From assembly GCF_024758505.1 (NCBI RefSeq), contig NZ_CP077970.1, positions 7,068,001 to 7,132,000 on the forward strand: a DNA stretch of 64,000 nt, written 5' to 3'. A program made the translations under genes and the position numbers. The DNA comes from Bradyrhizobium arachidis. GTDB lineage: Bacteria > Pseudomonadota > Alphaproteobacteria > Rhizobiales > Xanthobacteraceae. A model generated the notes under the pieces. That model had not been told where the DNA came from, did no database searches, and worked only from the letters and a program-made list of their open reading frames with translations. Below, one piece after another: positions 32,220-42,513 of this stretch. Positions within the stretch are counted from its first letter, which is position 1, and each line of letters starts with the position of its first letter.

Positions 32220-32969
32220 ATGAAGAAATTCTTAGTGGCCGCTGCCGGCATTGCCGCTTTGGGCTGGGCTGTTCCTGCATCGGCTGCCGACATGGCCGTC
32301 AAGGCCCCGCCGCCCGCCCCGGTTGTGGCGATTTACAATTGGAGCGGCTTCTATATCGGCGCCAATGGCGGATGGGGCCAGAGCCACAATTGCGTGGATC
32401 TCATCACTGATGTTTTTGGAACAGTAAGCGGTTGCCGTGATCGTTCCGGCGGCGTTGTCGGCGGGCAACTTGGGTATCGTTGGCAGACCAATCAGTTCGT
32501 ATTCGGACTGGAAGCGCAAGGCGACTGGGCCGACCTCAGCAACACGCGCGTCAGCGTGTTCGATCCGACGCTCTCAACTACGGTGAAAACCGACGCCATC
32601 GGCCTTTTCACGGGCCAACTCGGTTGGGCGTGGAACGCGGCGCTACTCTACGTAAAGGGTGGCGCGGCCGTAACCAGAAATCGCCTTGATGTATTCGATA
32701 ACACCACCGGGGTCGGTCTGTTCTCGGCAAGCAACACGCGCTGGGGCGGCACCGTGGGCGTCGGCTTCGAATATGGCTTCGCCCCGAACTGGTCAGTCGG
32801 CGTTGAATATGACCATCTATGGATGGGGCATGCGAACAACGACTTCGTCGTGGTCAGACCCCTTGCAACCTTGCTCGGCGACCGGGTCAGCCAGGACGTC
32901 GATATGGTCACCGTGCGCTTCAATTATCGCTTCGGCGGTTACACCGCACCGGTCGCCGCGCGTTACTAG
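32220..32969 (+). CDS. Outer-membrane beta-barrel protein (Omp25/RopB-like)
   Basis: 249 aa from this ATG. A cleavable signal peptide (MKKFLVAAAGIAALGWAVPASA) is followed by DMAVKAPPPAP and the family-typical NWSGFYIGANGGWG. Alternating strands then end in YDHLWMG...VTVRFNYRFGG, a C-terminal strand pattern of eight-stranded porin-like proteins in Rhizobiales. It is probably an abundant structural outer-membrane protein. GGAGA lies 5 nt before the start. An intrinsic terminator follows the stop. Confidence 0.9.
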   Translation: MKKFLVAAAGIAALGWAVPASAADMAVKAPPPAPVVAIYNWSGFYIGANGGWGQSHNCVDLITDVFGTVSGCRDRSGGVVGGQLGYRWQTNQFVFGLEAQGDWADLSNTRVSVFDPTLSTTVKTDAIGLFTGQLGWAWNAALLYVKGGAAVTRNRLDVFDNTTGVGLFSASNTRWGGTVGVGFEYGFAPNWSVGVEYDHLWMGHANNDFVVVRPLATLLGDRVSQDVDMVTVRFNYRFGGYTAPVAARY

Positions 32970-32996
32970 TTAATCGCACGTTTTCCGCACTCGAGC

Positions 32997-33023
32997 CCCG
33001 GGCATCGCCCGGGGTTTCCTTTG
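32997..33023 (+). terminator. Intrinsic terminator after the outer-membrane protein gene
   Basis: Perfect 8-bp GC stem CCCCGGGC/GCCCGGGG with loop ATC (32997-33015), followed by TTTCCTTT. Confidence 0.8.
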
Positions 33024-33186
33024 CCATTCATCATGATCGAGCGATGCCGTTTCGTGTGCGGGAAACCGGGAGACGGCATGTTAACCGGCGATTGACGTCA
33101 TAGCGTCGTCCTAGCTACGGCGGAGACACGACCGATCTCAACACCGCGGCGGGACACGCGCTTTCTTCGCTGAGATCGACCAGAGA

Positions 33187-33200
33187 TTGATCTGGATCAA
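33187..33200. promoter_or_regulatory. FixK/FNR-type box
   Basis: TTGATCTGGATCAA is a perfect palindromic match to the FNR/FixK2 consensus TTGAT-N4-ATCAA. Its centre is 64 bp before the ATG at 33258. The rest of the 33024-33257 gap shows nothing else I can name. Confidence 0.75.
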
Positions 33201-33257
33201 GAGCTCCCGGACTCAATGCTGCGATCGTGCGCCACGCAGGGGGGCGTGGAGCGACGT

Positions 33258-33698
33258 ATGCCCCTCACCCGCTACTTTCTCGTTGTCGGCACGGCGTTGC
33301 TGGCGCTGCTGCTGCTTGCAAACGCCTGTCTACCGACGCCGCCCCTCTCAGAGAGGGCCGAGTCCAATCAAGTCGTCATCCGCATTCATGCCGATCCCAA
33401 ATGGCCTGAGCGCGTGGATTACGACACCAATGCGCCGACGATCCGGCCTCAACCGACGGCGAGCACGGAAGACCACACCTCCGATCCGCCAACGACGACC
33501 GCGCATGTCCCGGCCGCTGCCCGAGAGGCATTCGCGCAATTGCAACCGTCCAACGCCGTCCAAACTCGGCCGCCGGAGACAAGAAAGCGGGAGGCGAAAC
33601 TGCATCAGCGCAAGCCAGCCAAGCGGCGCATGGCGCCGCAGGAATTCTTTATGGCACGGCAAGCGCGCTTTGACTGGTTTGGCCACGGCGCCTGGTGA
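33258..33698 (+). CDS. Membrane-anchored or lipoprotein-like protein, unknown function
   Basis: 146 aa. An N-terminal hydrophobic helix (about 6-24) ends in LLANACLPTPP, a lipobox-like sequence, so it may be a lipoprotein or a signal-anchored periplasmic protein. A Pro/Thr/Ser-rich middle and a strongly basic C-terminus (RKREAKLHQRKPAKRR, then FFMARQARFDWFGHGAW) follow. GGAG is 8 nt before the ATG. Preceded by a perfect FixK/FNR box, so it is probably induced at low oxygen. No family recognised. Confidence 0.75.
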   Translation: MPLTRYFLVVGTALLALLLLANACLPTPPLSERAESNQVVIRIHADPKWPERVDYDTNAPTIRPQPTASTEDHTSDPPTTTAHVPAAAREAFAQLQPSNAVQTRPPETRKREAKLHQRKPAKRRMAPQEFFMARQARFDWFGHGAW

Positions 33699-33754
33699 AC
33701 AGTGACGCGCTCTGCCAGATGCTCGCCTGAGACTCGATAGAGAGGGGCCGCCCC

Positions 33755-33946
33755 TCACTCGCCTCTAGCGGTCCTCATCATGGCCTCGGGCCGCACATTG
33801 TCTTCGTTGCGGATGTCTCTCGCCTCCTCCAGCGCCAGCAATCGTGTGAGCATGCGCCGCCGCTCCTCCGTGATGTCCGGATCGGCAAGCCGCCTTCTGA
33901 AGATGATGAGAGTCTCATCGCGGATGAACGCCTTCAGCGCTTCCAT
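33755..33946 (-). CDS. Small helical protein, unknown function
   Basis: 63 aa, highly charged and helical: FIRDETLIIFRRRLADPDITEERRRMLTRLLALEEARD. No signal or membrane segment. A GGAGGAAA-like ribosome-binding site precedes the ATG on the minus strand. The sequence type occurs in bradyrhizobia as a hypothetical protein. Convergent with 33258-33698. Confidence 0.65.
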   Translation of the reverse strand: MEALKAFIRDETLIIFRRRLADPDITEERRRMLTRLLALEEARDIRNEDNVRPEAMMRTARGE

Positions 33947-34109
33947 GAGTTTCCTCCCCGCTGCCTGAAGGTCATGCTAGACCTCTCGCACCTGCACGGT
34001 AATTGTCCCAACGGACAGAGCTCGTCGCCCGTAACCTGGGCCGTGCCCGGGAAGCACACGCGGCAAAAGCCTTCGTGAAATCTTCAACTGGTGTGATAAT
34101 TCTGGACGC

Positions 34110-35771
34110 ATGCGCCTCCTCTGCAGCCTGATATCCGCCGCGCTTGCGCTCAGTCTCGCCTCGCCCGCCCTTGCGCAAAGCTCTGCGCCGGTCGAGCTGC
34201 GCATCCTCGCGATCAACGATTTTCACGGCAATCTGCGGCCGCCGCCGGGCGGCATCCGGATCGGCGATCCCGAGGACCAAGCCAAGAAGGTGACCGTCGC
34301 GGCCGGCGGCGCCGAATACATGGCGACGCTGGTGAAGCAGTTGCGCGAGGGTCACAAGAACACGATCTTCGTCGCGGCCGGCGACCTGATCGGGGCGAGC
34401 CCGTTCTTGTCGGCGATGTTTCACGACGAGCCGTCGGTCGAAGCCTTGTCGATGATGGGACTTGCCATCACCTCCGCCGGCAATCACGAATTCGACGAGG
34501 GCAAGGCCGAGCTGTTGCGCATGCAGAACGGCGGCTGCCACCCGGTCGACGGCTGCCAGGGACCGCATCCCTTCACCGGCGCCAAATTCCACTACCTCGC
34601 CGCCTCCACCATCGAGACTGCGACCGGCAAGAGCCTGCTGCCGCCCTACGAGATCAGGGAGTTCGACGGCGTCCCCATAGCCTTCATCGGACTGACGCTG
34701 AAGGGCACCGCCGGCATCGTCTCGCCCGCTGGCATCGCCGGGCTCGAATTCCGCGATGAGGCGGAGACGGTGAACGCGCTGGTCCCGCAATTGAAGGCGC
34801 GCGGGGTCGAAGCCATCGTGGTGCTGATCCACGAAGGCGGCGAGCCGACCGGGGATTACAACGAGTGTCCCGGCATCTCCGGGCCGATCGTCGACATCGT
34901 GAAGAAGTTCGACCGCGCGGTCGACGTCGTCGTCAGCGGCCACACGCATCGGGCCTATGTCTGCAACGTCGACGGCAGGCTGGTGACGAGCGGCGACAAA
35001 TACGGCACGCTGGTCACCGCTGTTGACCTCAAGCTCGATCCGGCGAGCCGCGACATCATCAGCGCGAAGGCCGAGAACGTCATCGTCGCGAACGCCTCGC
35101 TGGCGAAGGATCCCGAGCAGACCGCGCTGATCGAGGCCTATGACAGGCTCGCCGCGCCGATCGCGGGTCGCCCCGCAGGCACGATCACGCAGACGCTGTC
35201 GCGCGTCCCGAACCAAGCCGGCGAAAGCGCGCTCGGCGACATCATCGCCGACGCGCAACTTGCCGCAACAAAGGAGGCCAAGAACGGCGGTGCCGTCATT
35301 GCGCTCACCAATCCCGGCGGCATCCGCACCGACATCACGTTCAAGGATGATGGCAAGGTCACATTCGGCGACGTCTTTGCGAGCCAGCCGTTCCGCAACC
35401 TACTGGTGACGCAGGCGCTCACGGGCGCGCAGCTCAAGGACATGCTGGAACAGCAATGGCTCGATCCGAAGCGGCCGCGGATCCTCCAGGTGTCCAGGGG
35501 TTTTGGCTACGCCTGGGACGCCTCAAAGCCGTTCGGCGAGCGTGTGCTGGCCGATCGCATGACGCTCGACGGCAAGCCCATCGACCCCGCGGCGAGCTAC
35601 CGGGTCACGGTCAATGACTACCTCGCGAGCGGCGGCGACGGATTTACCGTCGCCAAAGAGGGTACCGCGCGCCAGGTCAGCATCTATGACGCCGATGCAC
35701 TGTTTGCGTATTTCAAGGCTGCAAGCCCGGTTTCCCCGCTCGCGTCAATGCGCATCATGCGGTTGAATTGA
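34110..35771 (+). CDS. Secreted 5'-nucleotidase / bifunctional metallophosphatase
   Basis: Periplasmic UshA-type phosphoesterase, 553 aa. Signal peptide (about 1-22, ending in PALAQ). Metallophosphatase domain (about 30-300) with the metal ligands in INDFHGN, GDLIGASP, GNHEFDEG and GHTHRAY. The C-terminal 5'-nucleotidase domain (about 330-520) has NPGGIRTD, PFRNLLV and NDYLASGGDGF for nucleotide binding. It dephosphorylates nucleotides or other phosphoesters outside the cytoplasm. It reads rightward, with its stop inside a FixK/FNR-like box that faces the next gene. Confidence 0.95.
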   Translation: MRLLCSLISAALALSLASPALAQSSAPVELRILAINDFHGNLRPPPGGIRIGDPEDQAKKVTVAAGGAEYMATLVKQLREGHKNTIFVAAGDLIGASPFLSAMFHDEPSVEALSMMGLAITSAGNHEFDEGKAELLRMQNGGCHPVDGCQGPHPFTGAKFHYLAASTIETATGKSLLPPYEIREFDGVPIAFIGLTLKGTAGIVSPAGIAGLEFRDEAETVNALVPQLKARGVEAIVVLIHEGGEPTGDYNECPGISGPIVDIVKKFDRAVDVVVSGHTHRAYVCNVDGRLVTSGDKYGTLVTAVDLKLDPASRDIISAKAENVIVANASLAKDPEQTALIEAYDRLAAPIAGRPAGTITQTLSRVPNQAGESALGDIIADAQLAATKEAKNGGAVIALTNPGGIRTDITFKDDGKVTFGDVFASQPFRNLLVTQALTGAQLKDMLEQQWLDPKRPRILQVSRGFGYAWDASKPFGERVLADRMTLDGKPIDPAASYRVTVNDYLASGGDGFTVAKEGTARQVSIYDADALFAYFKAASPVSPLASMRIMRLN

Positions 35772-35781
35772 TCTCGATCAA
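35768..35781. promoter_or_regulatory. FixK/FNR-type box overlapping the nucleotidase stop
   Basis: TTGATCTCGATCAA is a perfect match to TTGAT-N4-ATCAA. It starts one base before the TGA of the nucleotidase gene and lies about 118 bp (centre) before the ATG of the histone-deacetylase-family gene. Because the final bases are coding, chance similarity is possible. Confidence 0.55.
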
Positions 35782-35892
35782 AATCGAACCGGCTAGCCAC
35801 CCTTTCCCATCGTCCGGCAAAATCCTACATTGCGTTTTGGCGCCGGATGGGCCAAGCGACGTCAATGTGGGATCCTCTGTGAGCACGAGCTG

Positions 35893-36822
<930 letters not shown>

Positions 36823-36897
36823 CGCCTCTCGCCACATTGCGCCCGCAAAATCTTGCTTCCTGTGGTGCACGAAGCGGGCGGGCAATCGGAAACGGAA

Positions 36898-37149
36898 ATG
36901 GCCGAAAACACCCAAATCGACGTAACCAGGCTTTCGTTCGAACGCGCGATCGAGGAGTTGGAGACGATCGTCAAGCGGCTCGAAGACGGCAAGGTGCCGC
37001 TGGAAGAGTCGGTTGCGATCTATGAGCGCGGCGAAGCCCTCAAGCGCCGTTGCGAGGAACTGCTGCGCCAGGCCGAGGCGCGCGTCGACAAGATCACCAC
37101 GGATGCCAGCGGCCAAGCCGCGGGCACTGTGCCACTCGACGTGCAGTAG
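36898..37149 (+). CDS. xseB: Exodeoxyribonuclease VII small subunit
   Basis: Small helical subunit of ExoVII, which degrades single-stranded DNA together with XseA. 83 aa, a typical size. The family core FERAIEELETIVKRLEDGKVPLEESVAIYERGEALKRRCEELLRQAEARVDKI is intact. Upstream in-frame codons from 36853 do not belong to the family. It is placed near dxs, as in many alphaproteobacteria. Confidence 0.95.
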   Translation: MAENTQIDVTRLSFERAIEELETIVKRLEDGKVPLEESVAIYERGEALKRRCEELLRQAEARVDKITTDASGQAAGTVPLDVQ

Positions 37150-37396
37150 GCCCCCAAAAGGCCCCTAAGGCTCTCCTCAGCGCCTCTAAGCCATTCAGAC
37201 TATTGCGGGAATGCGCCCGAACGCCGCCGCCCCGGGTTGCAAATAGCTCTTGGCCTGTCCGAAGGCCTGCTATAGTCCCGGAGACGGGAGACGAAATGGG
37301 TACGGTCCGGGCTCCGGGCCTGGGCGGAACGTCAGCGGTTTGCGTCGAAAAGCGCGTCAATGAGGGAGAAAGGCCCCATTCCGGCTCATGTGAGCC

Positions 37397-38731
37397 GTGA
37401 GGCTGGGTCGCGGGGATTACGGTTTTCCAGTGCGCGTTCAGAACCGCCATATCATCTATGTGCAGGGCTACGATCCGCGCGGATTGGCGCAGTATTACCG
37501 CATGTTCCGGACCGAGCTGCGCAAGTTCGGCCGGCTCTACCATCTCGCCGCCAGCATGGGCCGCCCGCAAAACGTGAGCGATGGCGAGATCGCGTCCTGG
37601 AGCATCGAGACCAAGGCGGACGACTGGCAGACCCGCACGACCTACGACTTCCTGCGGTTTGAGGATTACATCCAGCGCGACCTGGCGCAGCCGATCTGGG
37701 ACACGGTTTACCACGCCGTTCTCATTTACTGGACGATGATGTTCAACGGCACCATCGCCCGCTTCGGCAAGGCTAACTGGCGGTTCGCGACCTTCGTTAC
37801 CTATCCGCATCTGGTGCTGCTTGCGCACGCGCTTTGGGTGGGTGCCTTTGCGTGGGTGTTCCAGAGAGGACTGGACGCAGTCGGCATCCCTACTCTCTTC
37901 AGCGTGGTTGCAGCAGTCGCGCTGTTCGTCGCCGTGTTCGGCATGGCGCTCCGATACACGGAGGAGAAGACCTACGCGCTCTATCTCCTTCGCGACCACA
38001 TCTGGACTTGGGAATTCGCGCATCGCCGCGAACCGCTGTGGGACGAGCGTATCGACCGTTTCGCCGCGCACCTCTGCAAGGTCGTTGCCTCGAGCAACGC
38101 AGAGGAGATCGTGCTGGTCGGTCATTCCTCGGGCTCGTTCCTCGCGACGGAGATCCTGGCGCGCGCGCTCAAGCTCGATCCTGACCTTGGCCGCCGCGGA
38201 CGGCGCGTCGTGTTGCTGACGCTCGGCGCCAATACGCCGGTCGCCGGCTATCATGCGGCCGCGCAACATCTGCGGGATCACATGCGCGATCTCGCAATCG
38301 AGCCGTCGATCGACTGGATCGACTGCCAGGCGCGCAAGGACGTGATGAACTTCTTCCATTTCGATCCGATCGAGGGCCACGGCATCGACGTCGGAGACAA
38401 GAAGCGCAATCCGACCATCGTGCCGGTGCGCTTCCGCGAGATTATCTCGCCGGAGCACTACAATCTGTTCCGCTGGCAATTCTTCCGGGTCCACTTCCAG
38501 TTCGTGATGGCCAACGAACGGCCCCATGCCTACGACTTCTTCATGATCGTGTGCGGGCCGGTTCCCTTGCGGGAACGGGTGGCGGCGCCCGATGCGGCGC
38601 TCGCGGTCGCGACCGGCGACGCGGCCGCAAGGGAATTCGGCTGGCGAAGCCTAGAAAATGCCGCACCGCGCGACCAGATAGCTGCCCAGGAACTGACCGA
38701 CCAGGAACTATCTGCCCGGAGCCGTGGTTAA
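37397..38731 (+). CDS. Predicted alpha/beta-hydrolase-like membrane protein, unknown function
   Basis: 444 aa. The N-terminus contains RHIIYVQGYDPRGLAQYYRMFRTEL. Two hydrophobic stretches at about 138-160 and 165-185 are likely membrane helices. A nucleophile-elbow GHSSGSFLATEIL (about 240-252) with a following TLGANTPV strand suggests an alpha/beta-hydrolase fold. A His near the end (PHAYDFF) could complete a triad. GTG start at 37397 has no clear ribosome-binding site; GTG at 37430 (VRVQNRHIIY) is a possible alternative. No substrate can be inferred. Confidence 0.75.
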   Translation: MRLGRGDYGFPVRVQNRHIIYVQGYDPRGLAQYYRMFRTELRKFGRLYHLAASMGRPQNVSDGEIASWSIETKADDWQTRTTYDFLRFEDYIQRDLAQPIWDTVYHAVLIYWTMMFNGTIARFGKANWRFATFVTYPHLVLLAHALWVGAFAWVFQRGLDAVGIPTLFSVVAAVALFVAVFGMALRYTEEKTYALYLLRDHIWTWEFAHRREPLWDERIDRFAAHLCKVVASSNAEEIVLVGHSSGSFLATEILARALKLDPDLGRRGRRVVLLTLGANTPVAGYHAAAQHLRDHMRDLAIEPSIDWIDCQARKDVMNFFHFDPIEGHGIDVGDKKRNPTIVPVRFREIISPEHYNLFRWQFFRVHFQFVMANERPHAYDFFMIVCGPVPLRERVAAPDAALAVATGDAAAREFGWRSLENAAPRDQIAAQELTDQELSARSRG

Positions 38732-39101
38732 CCACCTTGGCCTGCCGGGTGCGACTGCATACCCCCAAACGGGCCTGCGGGTTGGCTTTGGCGCCTGCTT
38801 TGGTGTAAAGCTGCCCGACTGTGGCTTTTTGTGAGCTTTTCGTCAGCAGTGTGTTGCTGGCGCCAAATGCTTCAAATCGCTAATGAAATTGGCTGGGACG
38901 GGTGCAGCCGAGCAGGGTGACAGAGATCACTGAGACTGAACCGGAGCGCTACTAGGCTCACTTAGCTTTGAAGGCCGGATTTGTCCCGTGCAAGTGGACG
39001 CCGACGGGCTCCGACACTCTAAGGGCTCGCGCTGCGCCGATATTGTGCAAACCCATCTCGCACCGGGATGACCTCCCGGGGCTGAAAAATTGGAAATCGC
39101 T
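38732..39101. other. Intergenic region upstream of dxs
   Basis: No supported gene in about 370 bp. TTTGGCGCC (38787-38795) and GGCGCCAAA (38859-38867) are inverted copies 63 bp apart. Their role is unknown. The dxs promoter should lie here, but no clear -35/-10 pair stands out. Confidence 0.4.
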
Positions 39102-41030
39102 GTGAACGAATATAGCAAAACGCCGCTTCTCGACACGATCCGGACTCCGGATGACCTGCGCAAGTTGAAGATCGAACAGGTCCGCCAGGTTGCCGACGAG
39201 CTGCGGCAGGAGACCATCGACGCCGTTTCCGTGACCGGCGGCCATTTCGGCGCGGGCCTCGGCGTGGTCGAGCTCACCACCGCGATCCATTACATCTTCG
39301 ACACGCCGCGTGACCGGCTGATCTGGGACGTCGGCCACCAGGCCTATCCGCACAAGATCCTCACCGGACGGCGCGACCGCATCCGCACCCTGCGCACCGG
39401 CGGCGGCCTCTCCGGCTTCACCAAGCGCAGCGAGAGCGACTACGATCCGTTCGGCGCCGCGCACTCCTCGACCTCGATCTCGGCGGGCCTCGGCATGGCC
39501 GTGGCGCGCGACCTCTCGGGCGGCAAGAACAACGTGATCGCCGTGATCGGCGACGGCGCAATGAGCGCCGGCATGGCCTATGAGGCCATGAACAACGCCG
39601 GTGCGATGAACTCGCGCCTGATCGTCATCCTCAACGACAACGACATGTCGATTGCGCCTCCGGTCGGCGCGATGAGCGCGTATCTGTCGCGGCTCTATTC
39701 GGGCAAGACCTATCGCACGCTGCGCGATGCGGCCAAGCAGATCAACAAGCGCCTGCCCAAGATCATCGCCAACCGCGCCAACCGCGTCGAGGAATACTCG
39801 CGCGGCTTCATGATGGACGGCGGCACGCTGTTCGAGGAGCTCGGCTTTTATTACGTCGGCCCGATCGACGGCCATAACCTCGACCACCTGCTGCCCGTGC
39901 TGAAGAACGTCCGCGACATGGAGACCGGCCCGATCCTGGTCCACGTCGTGACCCAGAAGGGCAAGGGCTACGGTCCCGCGGAAGCCTCCGCCGACAAGTA
40001 TCACGCCGTCGTCAAGTTCGACGTCGCGACCGGTACCCAGGCCAAGGCCAAGCCGAACGCGCCGGCCTACCAGAACGTGTTCGGCCAGAGCCTCGTCAAG
40101 GAAGCCCAGAAGGACGAGAGGATCGTCGCCATCACCGCGGCGATGCCGTCCGGCACCGGCGTCGACATCTTCAACAAGGCGTTCCCGGACCGCACCTTCG
40201 ACGTCGGCATCGCCGAGCAGCATGCGGTGACCTTCGCAGCCGGCCTTGCCAGCGAAGGCTACAAGCCGTTCTGCGCGATCTACTCGACCTTCCTGCAGCG
40301 CGGCTACGACCAGATCGTGCATGACGTCGCGATCCAGAACCTGCCCGTGCGCTTTGCCATCGACCGCGCCGGCCTCGTCGGCGCCGACGGCGCGACGCAT
40401 GCCGGCTCGTTCGACAACGCCTATCTCGGCTGTCTGCCCAACATGGTGATCATGGCGGCAAGCGACGAAGCCGAACTCGTGCACATGGTGGCGACTCAGG
40501 TTGCGATCAACGACCGCCCGAGCTCGCTGCGCTATCCGCGCGGCGAAGGCCGCGGCATCGACATGCCCGACGTCGGCATTCCCCTCGAAATCGGCAAGGG
40601 CCGCGTCGTCCGCCAGGGCAACAAGATTGCGCTGCTCTCCTTCGGCACCCGTCTGGCCGAATGCGAGAAGGCCGCCGACGAGCTCGCCGCGCATGGTCTG
40701 TCGACCACGATCGCGGATGCGCGCTTCATGAAGCCGCTGGATACCGAGCTGGTGCTCAAGCTCGCCCGCGACCACGAGATCCTGATCACGATCGAGGAAG
40801 GCTCGGTCGGCGGTTTCGGCTCGCATGTCGCCCAGTTCCTGACCGACCAGGGCGTGCTCGACAGCGGCGCGGTCCGCTTCCGCTCCATGGTGCTGCCCGA
40901 CGTGTTCCAGGATCACGACACGCCGAACGCGATGTATGGCCGCGCCGGTCTCGACGCCAAGGGCATCGTCGCCAAGGTGTTCGAAGCGCTCGGCAAGGAC
41001 GTCAAGGCCGAGACCGTCAAGCTCGCCTGA
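39102..41030 (+). CDS. dxs: 1-deoxy-D-xylulose-5-phosphate synthase
   Basis: First enzyme of the MEP isoprenoid pathway: pyruvate + glyceraldehyde-3-phosphate to DXP, thiamine-diphosphate dependent. 642 aa from this start. The catalytic His is in [15 protein letters not shown], the TPP/Mg motif is [18 protein letters not shown], and the key Glu of the pyrimidine domain is in [15 protein letters not shown]; the transketolase C-domain ends the protein. GTG at 39102 is chosen because [13 protein letters not shown] aligns with the usual start and GGAAA lies 5 nt upstream; TTG at 39090 is the alternative. No ATG is available. Confidence 0.96.
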   Translation: MNEYSKTPLLDTIRTPDDLRKLKIEQVRQVADELRQETIDAVSVTGGHFGAGLGVVELTTAIHYIFDTPRDRLIWDVGHQAYPHKILTGRRDRIRTLRTGGGLSGFTKRSESDYDPFGAAHSSTSISAGLGMAVARDLSGGKNNVIAVIGDGAMSAGMAYEAMNNAGAMNSRLIVILNDNDMSIAPPVGAMSAYLSRLYSGKTYRTLRDAAKQINKRLPKIIANRANRVEEYSRGFMMDGGTLFEELGFYYVGPIDGHNLDHLLPVLKNVRDMETGPILVHVVTQKGKGYGPAEASADKYHAVVKFDVATGTQAKAKPNAPAYQNVFGQSLVKEAQKDERIVAITAAMPSGTGVDIFNKAFPDRTFDVGIAEQHAVTFAAGLASEGYKPFCAIYSTFLQRGYDQIVHDVAIQNLPVRFAIDRAGLVGADGATHAGSFDNAYLGCLPNMVIMAASDEAELVHMVATQVAINDRPSSLRYPRGEGRGIDMPDVGIPLEIGKGRVVRQGNKIALLSFGTRLAECEKAADELAAHGLSTTIADARFMKPLDTELVLKLARDHEILITIEEGSVGGFGSHVAQFLTDQGVLDSGAVRFRSMVLPDVFQDHDTPNAMYGRAGLDAKGIVAKVFEALGKDVKAETVKLA

Positions 41031-41051
41031 TTGTCGGCTGGGCGCTGAACG

Positions 41052-41074
41052 CACCTCTCCCACAGGGAGAGGTG
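41052..41074 (+). repeat. Hairpin repeat between dxs and the deoxyribosyltransferase gene
   Basis: Perfect 10-bp stem CACCTCTCCC/GGGAGAGGTG with loop ACA, 21 bp after the dxs stop. I recall this type of CCTCTCCC hairpin as dispersed in Bradyrhizobium genomes. It has no T-run, so it is more likely a dispersed intergenic element or mRNA-stabilising hairpin than a terminator. Confidence 0.6.
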
Positions 41075-41107
41075 TTGCACCGCGATTCGGTTTCAGCAGG
41101 TTGCTTC

Positions 41108-41650
41108 ATGAAAATCTATCTGGCAGGTCCCGATGTGTTCCTGCCGGACGCGGTGGGGATCGGCGAGCGCAAGCGCGCGATCTGTGCTGCGCACGGGCTC
41201 ACCGGCCTCTATCCCCTCGACAATGTGATCGATCTCGCGGCGAACGACGCCTCGCGGCAGATCTTTGCCGGCAACGAGGCCATGATGGACGCGGCCGACG
41301 CCATCATCGCCAATCTCACGCCATTTCGCGGACCCGGCGCCGACGCCGGCACCGCCTATGAGCTCGGCTACATGGCCGGCCGCGGCAAGCTGTGCCTTGC
41401 CTATTGCAACGATCCCGCAATCTATGCCGACCGCGTGCGACGCTTCGGCGACGTCGCCAGCAACGATGGACGCCTGGTCGATGCGCACGGCCTGACGGTC
41501 GAGGATTTTGGCCTCACCGACAATCTCATGATGATCCATGCGCTGGAGCTGCATGGCTGTCCGCTGGTGATGCCGACTGAGACGCCCGCCGATATCTGGC
41601 GCGATCTTGCCGCGTTCGAGACCTGCGTCCGGATGGCGGCCGCGCGATAG
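41108..41650 (+). CDS. Nucleoside 2-deoxyribosyltransferase family protein
   Basis: 180 aa. MKIYLAGPDVF is the family start (Y-L-A-G-P); IFAGNEAMMDAADAIIANLTPFRGPGADAGTAYELGYMAGRGK contains the Asp and catalytic Glu (GTAYELG) of the nucleoside deoxyribosyltransferase/rcl fold. Family enzymes cleave or exchange the N-glycosidic bond of deoxynucleosides or their monophosphates. Followed by a strong terminator. The start is the ATG after TTGCTTC, with only a weak ribosome-binding site (GCAGG about 9 nt upstream). Confidence 0.9.
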   Translation: MKIYLAGPDVFLPDAVGIGERKRAICAAHGLTGLYPLDNVIDLAANDASRQIFAGNEAMMDAADAIIANLTPFRGPGADAGTAYELGYMAGRGKLCLAYCNDPAIYADRVRRFGDVASNDGRLVDAHGLTVEDFGLTDNLMMIHALELHGCPLVMPTETPADIWRDLAAFETCVRMAAAR

Positions 41651-41666
41651 GCGCGTATATAAAGTG

Positions 41667-41702
41667 CTGGAGCGGGACGAATTCCTCGCGCTCCAGTTTT
41701 TT
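41667..41702 (+). terminator. Intrinsic terminator
   Basis: 8-bp stem CTGGAGCG/CGCTCCAG (41667-41674, 41689-41696) with a 14-nt loop, followed by six Ts. Confidence 0.85.
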
Positions 41703-41706
41703 GTTT

Positions 41707-41755
41707 GAGCATGATCTATTCGGAAAACCGCTGCACACTTTTCCGGATCATGCTC
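41707..41755. repeat. Dispersed palindromic repeat (GAGCATGATC type)
   Basis: 49 bp bounded by GAGCATGATC and GATCATGCTC, with an inner CGGAAAA...TTTTCCG pair. I recall this as a frequent intergenic palindrome of Bradyrhizobium and relatives. It lies directly after the terminator and 23 bp before tlyA. Confidence 0.7.
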
Positions 41756-41778
41756 TAGGATCGTTTCCGGAGCGATGC

Positions 41779-42513
41779 ATGTCCCCTGCCCGCAAGCGCG
41801 CGGATGTTTTGCTGGTCGAGCGCGGCCTGTTCGAGAGCCGGGCGCGGGCGCGCGCGGCGATCGAGGCCGGCCTCGTCATGGCCGATGACAAACCGGTCGT
41901 AAAACCCTCTGAGACGATTGCGGAAGACGCTGTGCTGCAGGCCGAGCCGGCGCATCCCTACGTCTCGCGCGGCGGCGTCAAGCTCGCAGGTGCGCTCGAG
42001 CGCTATCCGATCGAGATCGAGGACCATGTCTGCCTCGACGTCGGCGCCTCCACCGGCGGATTCACCGAGGTTCTCCTGGCAAACGGCGCGAGCCTCGTCT
42101 TCGCCATCGACGTCGGCACCGGTCAATTGCATCCTTCGCTGCAGGGGCATCCGAAGATCGTTTCGATGGAAGAGACCGACATCCGCGCTTTCGAAGGCAA
42201 GCGCCTGCCGGCCCGGCCCGATGTCGTCGTCATCGACGTCAGCTTCATCTCGCTGAAGACGGTGCTGCCGGTGGCGCTGTCGCTGGCGGCGGCACCGATG
42301 AGCCTGCTGGCGCTGATCAAGCCGCAATTCGAGGCCGAGCGAAAGCACAACAAGCGCGGCATCATCCGCGACGCCGCCGTGCATCAGGCGATCTGCGACG
42401 ACATCGCGGCGTTCGCCGCCTCGCTCGGCTGCACCGACATCGCGGTGTTCCCCTCATCGATCGCCGGCGGCGACGGCAATATCGAATTCTTCCTGGGCGC
42501 GCGACGTGGTTGA
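41779..42513 (+). CDS. tlyA: TlyA-family rRNA 2'-O-methyltransferase / hemolysin-like protein
   Basis: 244 aa. N-terminal S4 RNA-binding domain (about 3-62; [27 protein letters not shown]), then [15 protein letters not shown] and a FtsJ-like methyltransferase with SAM motif [16 protein letters not shown]. The Lys-Asp-Lys-Glu tetrad is suggested by R/K in [24 protein letters not shown] and the final GGDGNIEFF. Such proteins 2'-O-methylate rRNA cytidines. GGAG lies 6 nt before the ATG. It ends 8 bp inside the next gene, so translation is coupled. Confidence 0.93.
   Translation: MSPARKRADVLLVERGLFESRARARAAIEAGLVMADDKPVVKPSETIAEDAVLQAEPAHPYVSRGGVKLAGALERYPIEIEDHVCLDVGASTGGFTEVLLANGASLVFAIDVGTGQLHPSLQGHPKIVSMEETDIRAFEGKRLPARPDVVVIDVSFISLKTVLPVALSLAAAPMSLLALIKPQFEAERKHNKRGIIRDAAVHQAICDDIAAFAASLGCTDIAVFPSSIAGGDGNIEFFLGARRG

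Noticed and set aside
38787..38867. A long hairpin from the inverted GGCGCC-containing repeats upstream of dxs
   Set aside because: The arms are only 9 bp with a 63-bp loop, and each arm contains a self-palindrome, so chance is a sufficient explanation.
38958..41063. A 701-codon open frame on the minus strand opposite dxs, and similar long antisense frames opposite the acyl-CoA dehydrogenase, the sugar permeases and other GC-rich genes
   Set aside because: They mirror real genes with clear catalytic motifs on the other strand. Their translations are His/Arg/Asp-rich without any fold signature, the usual effect of high GC3.
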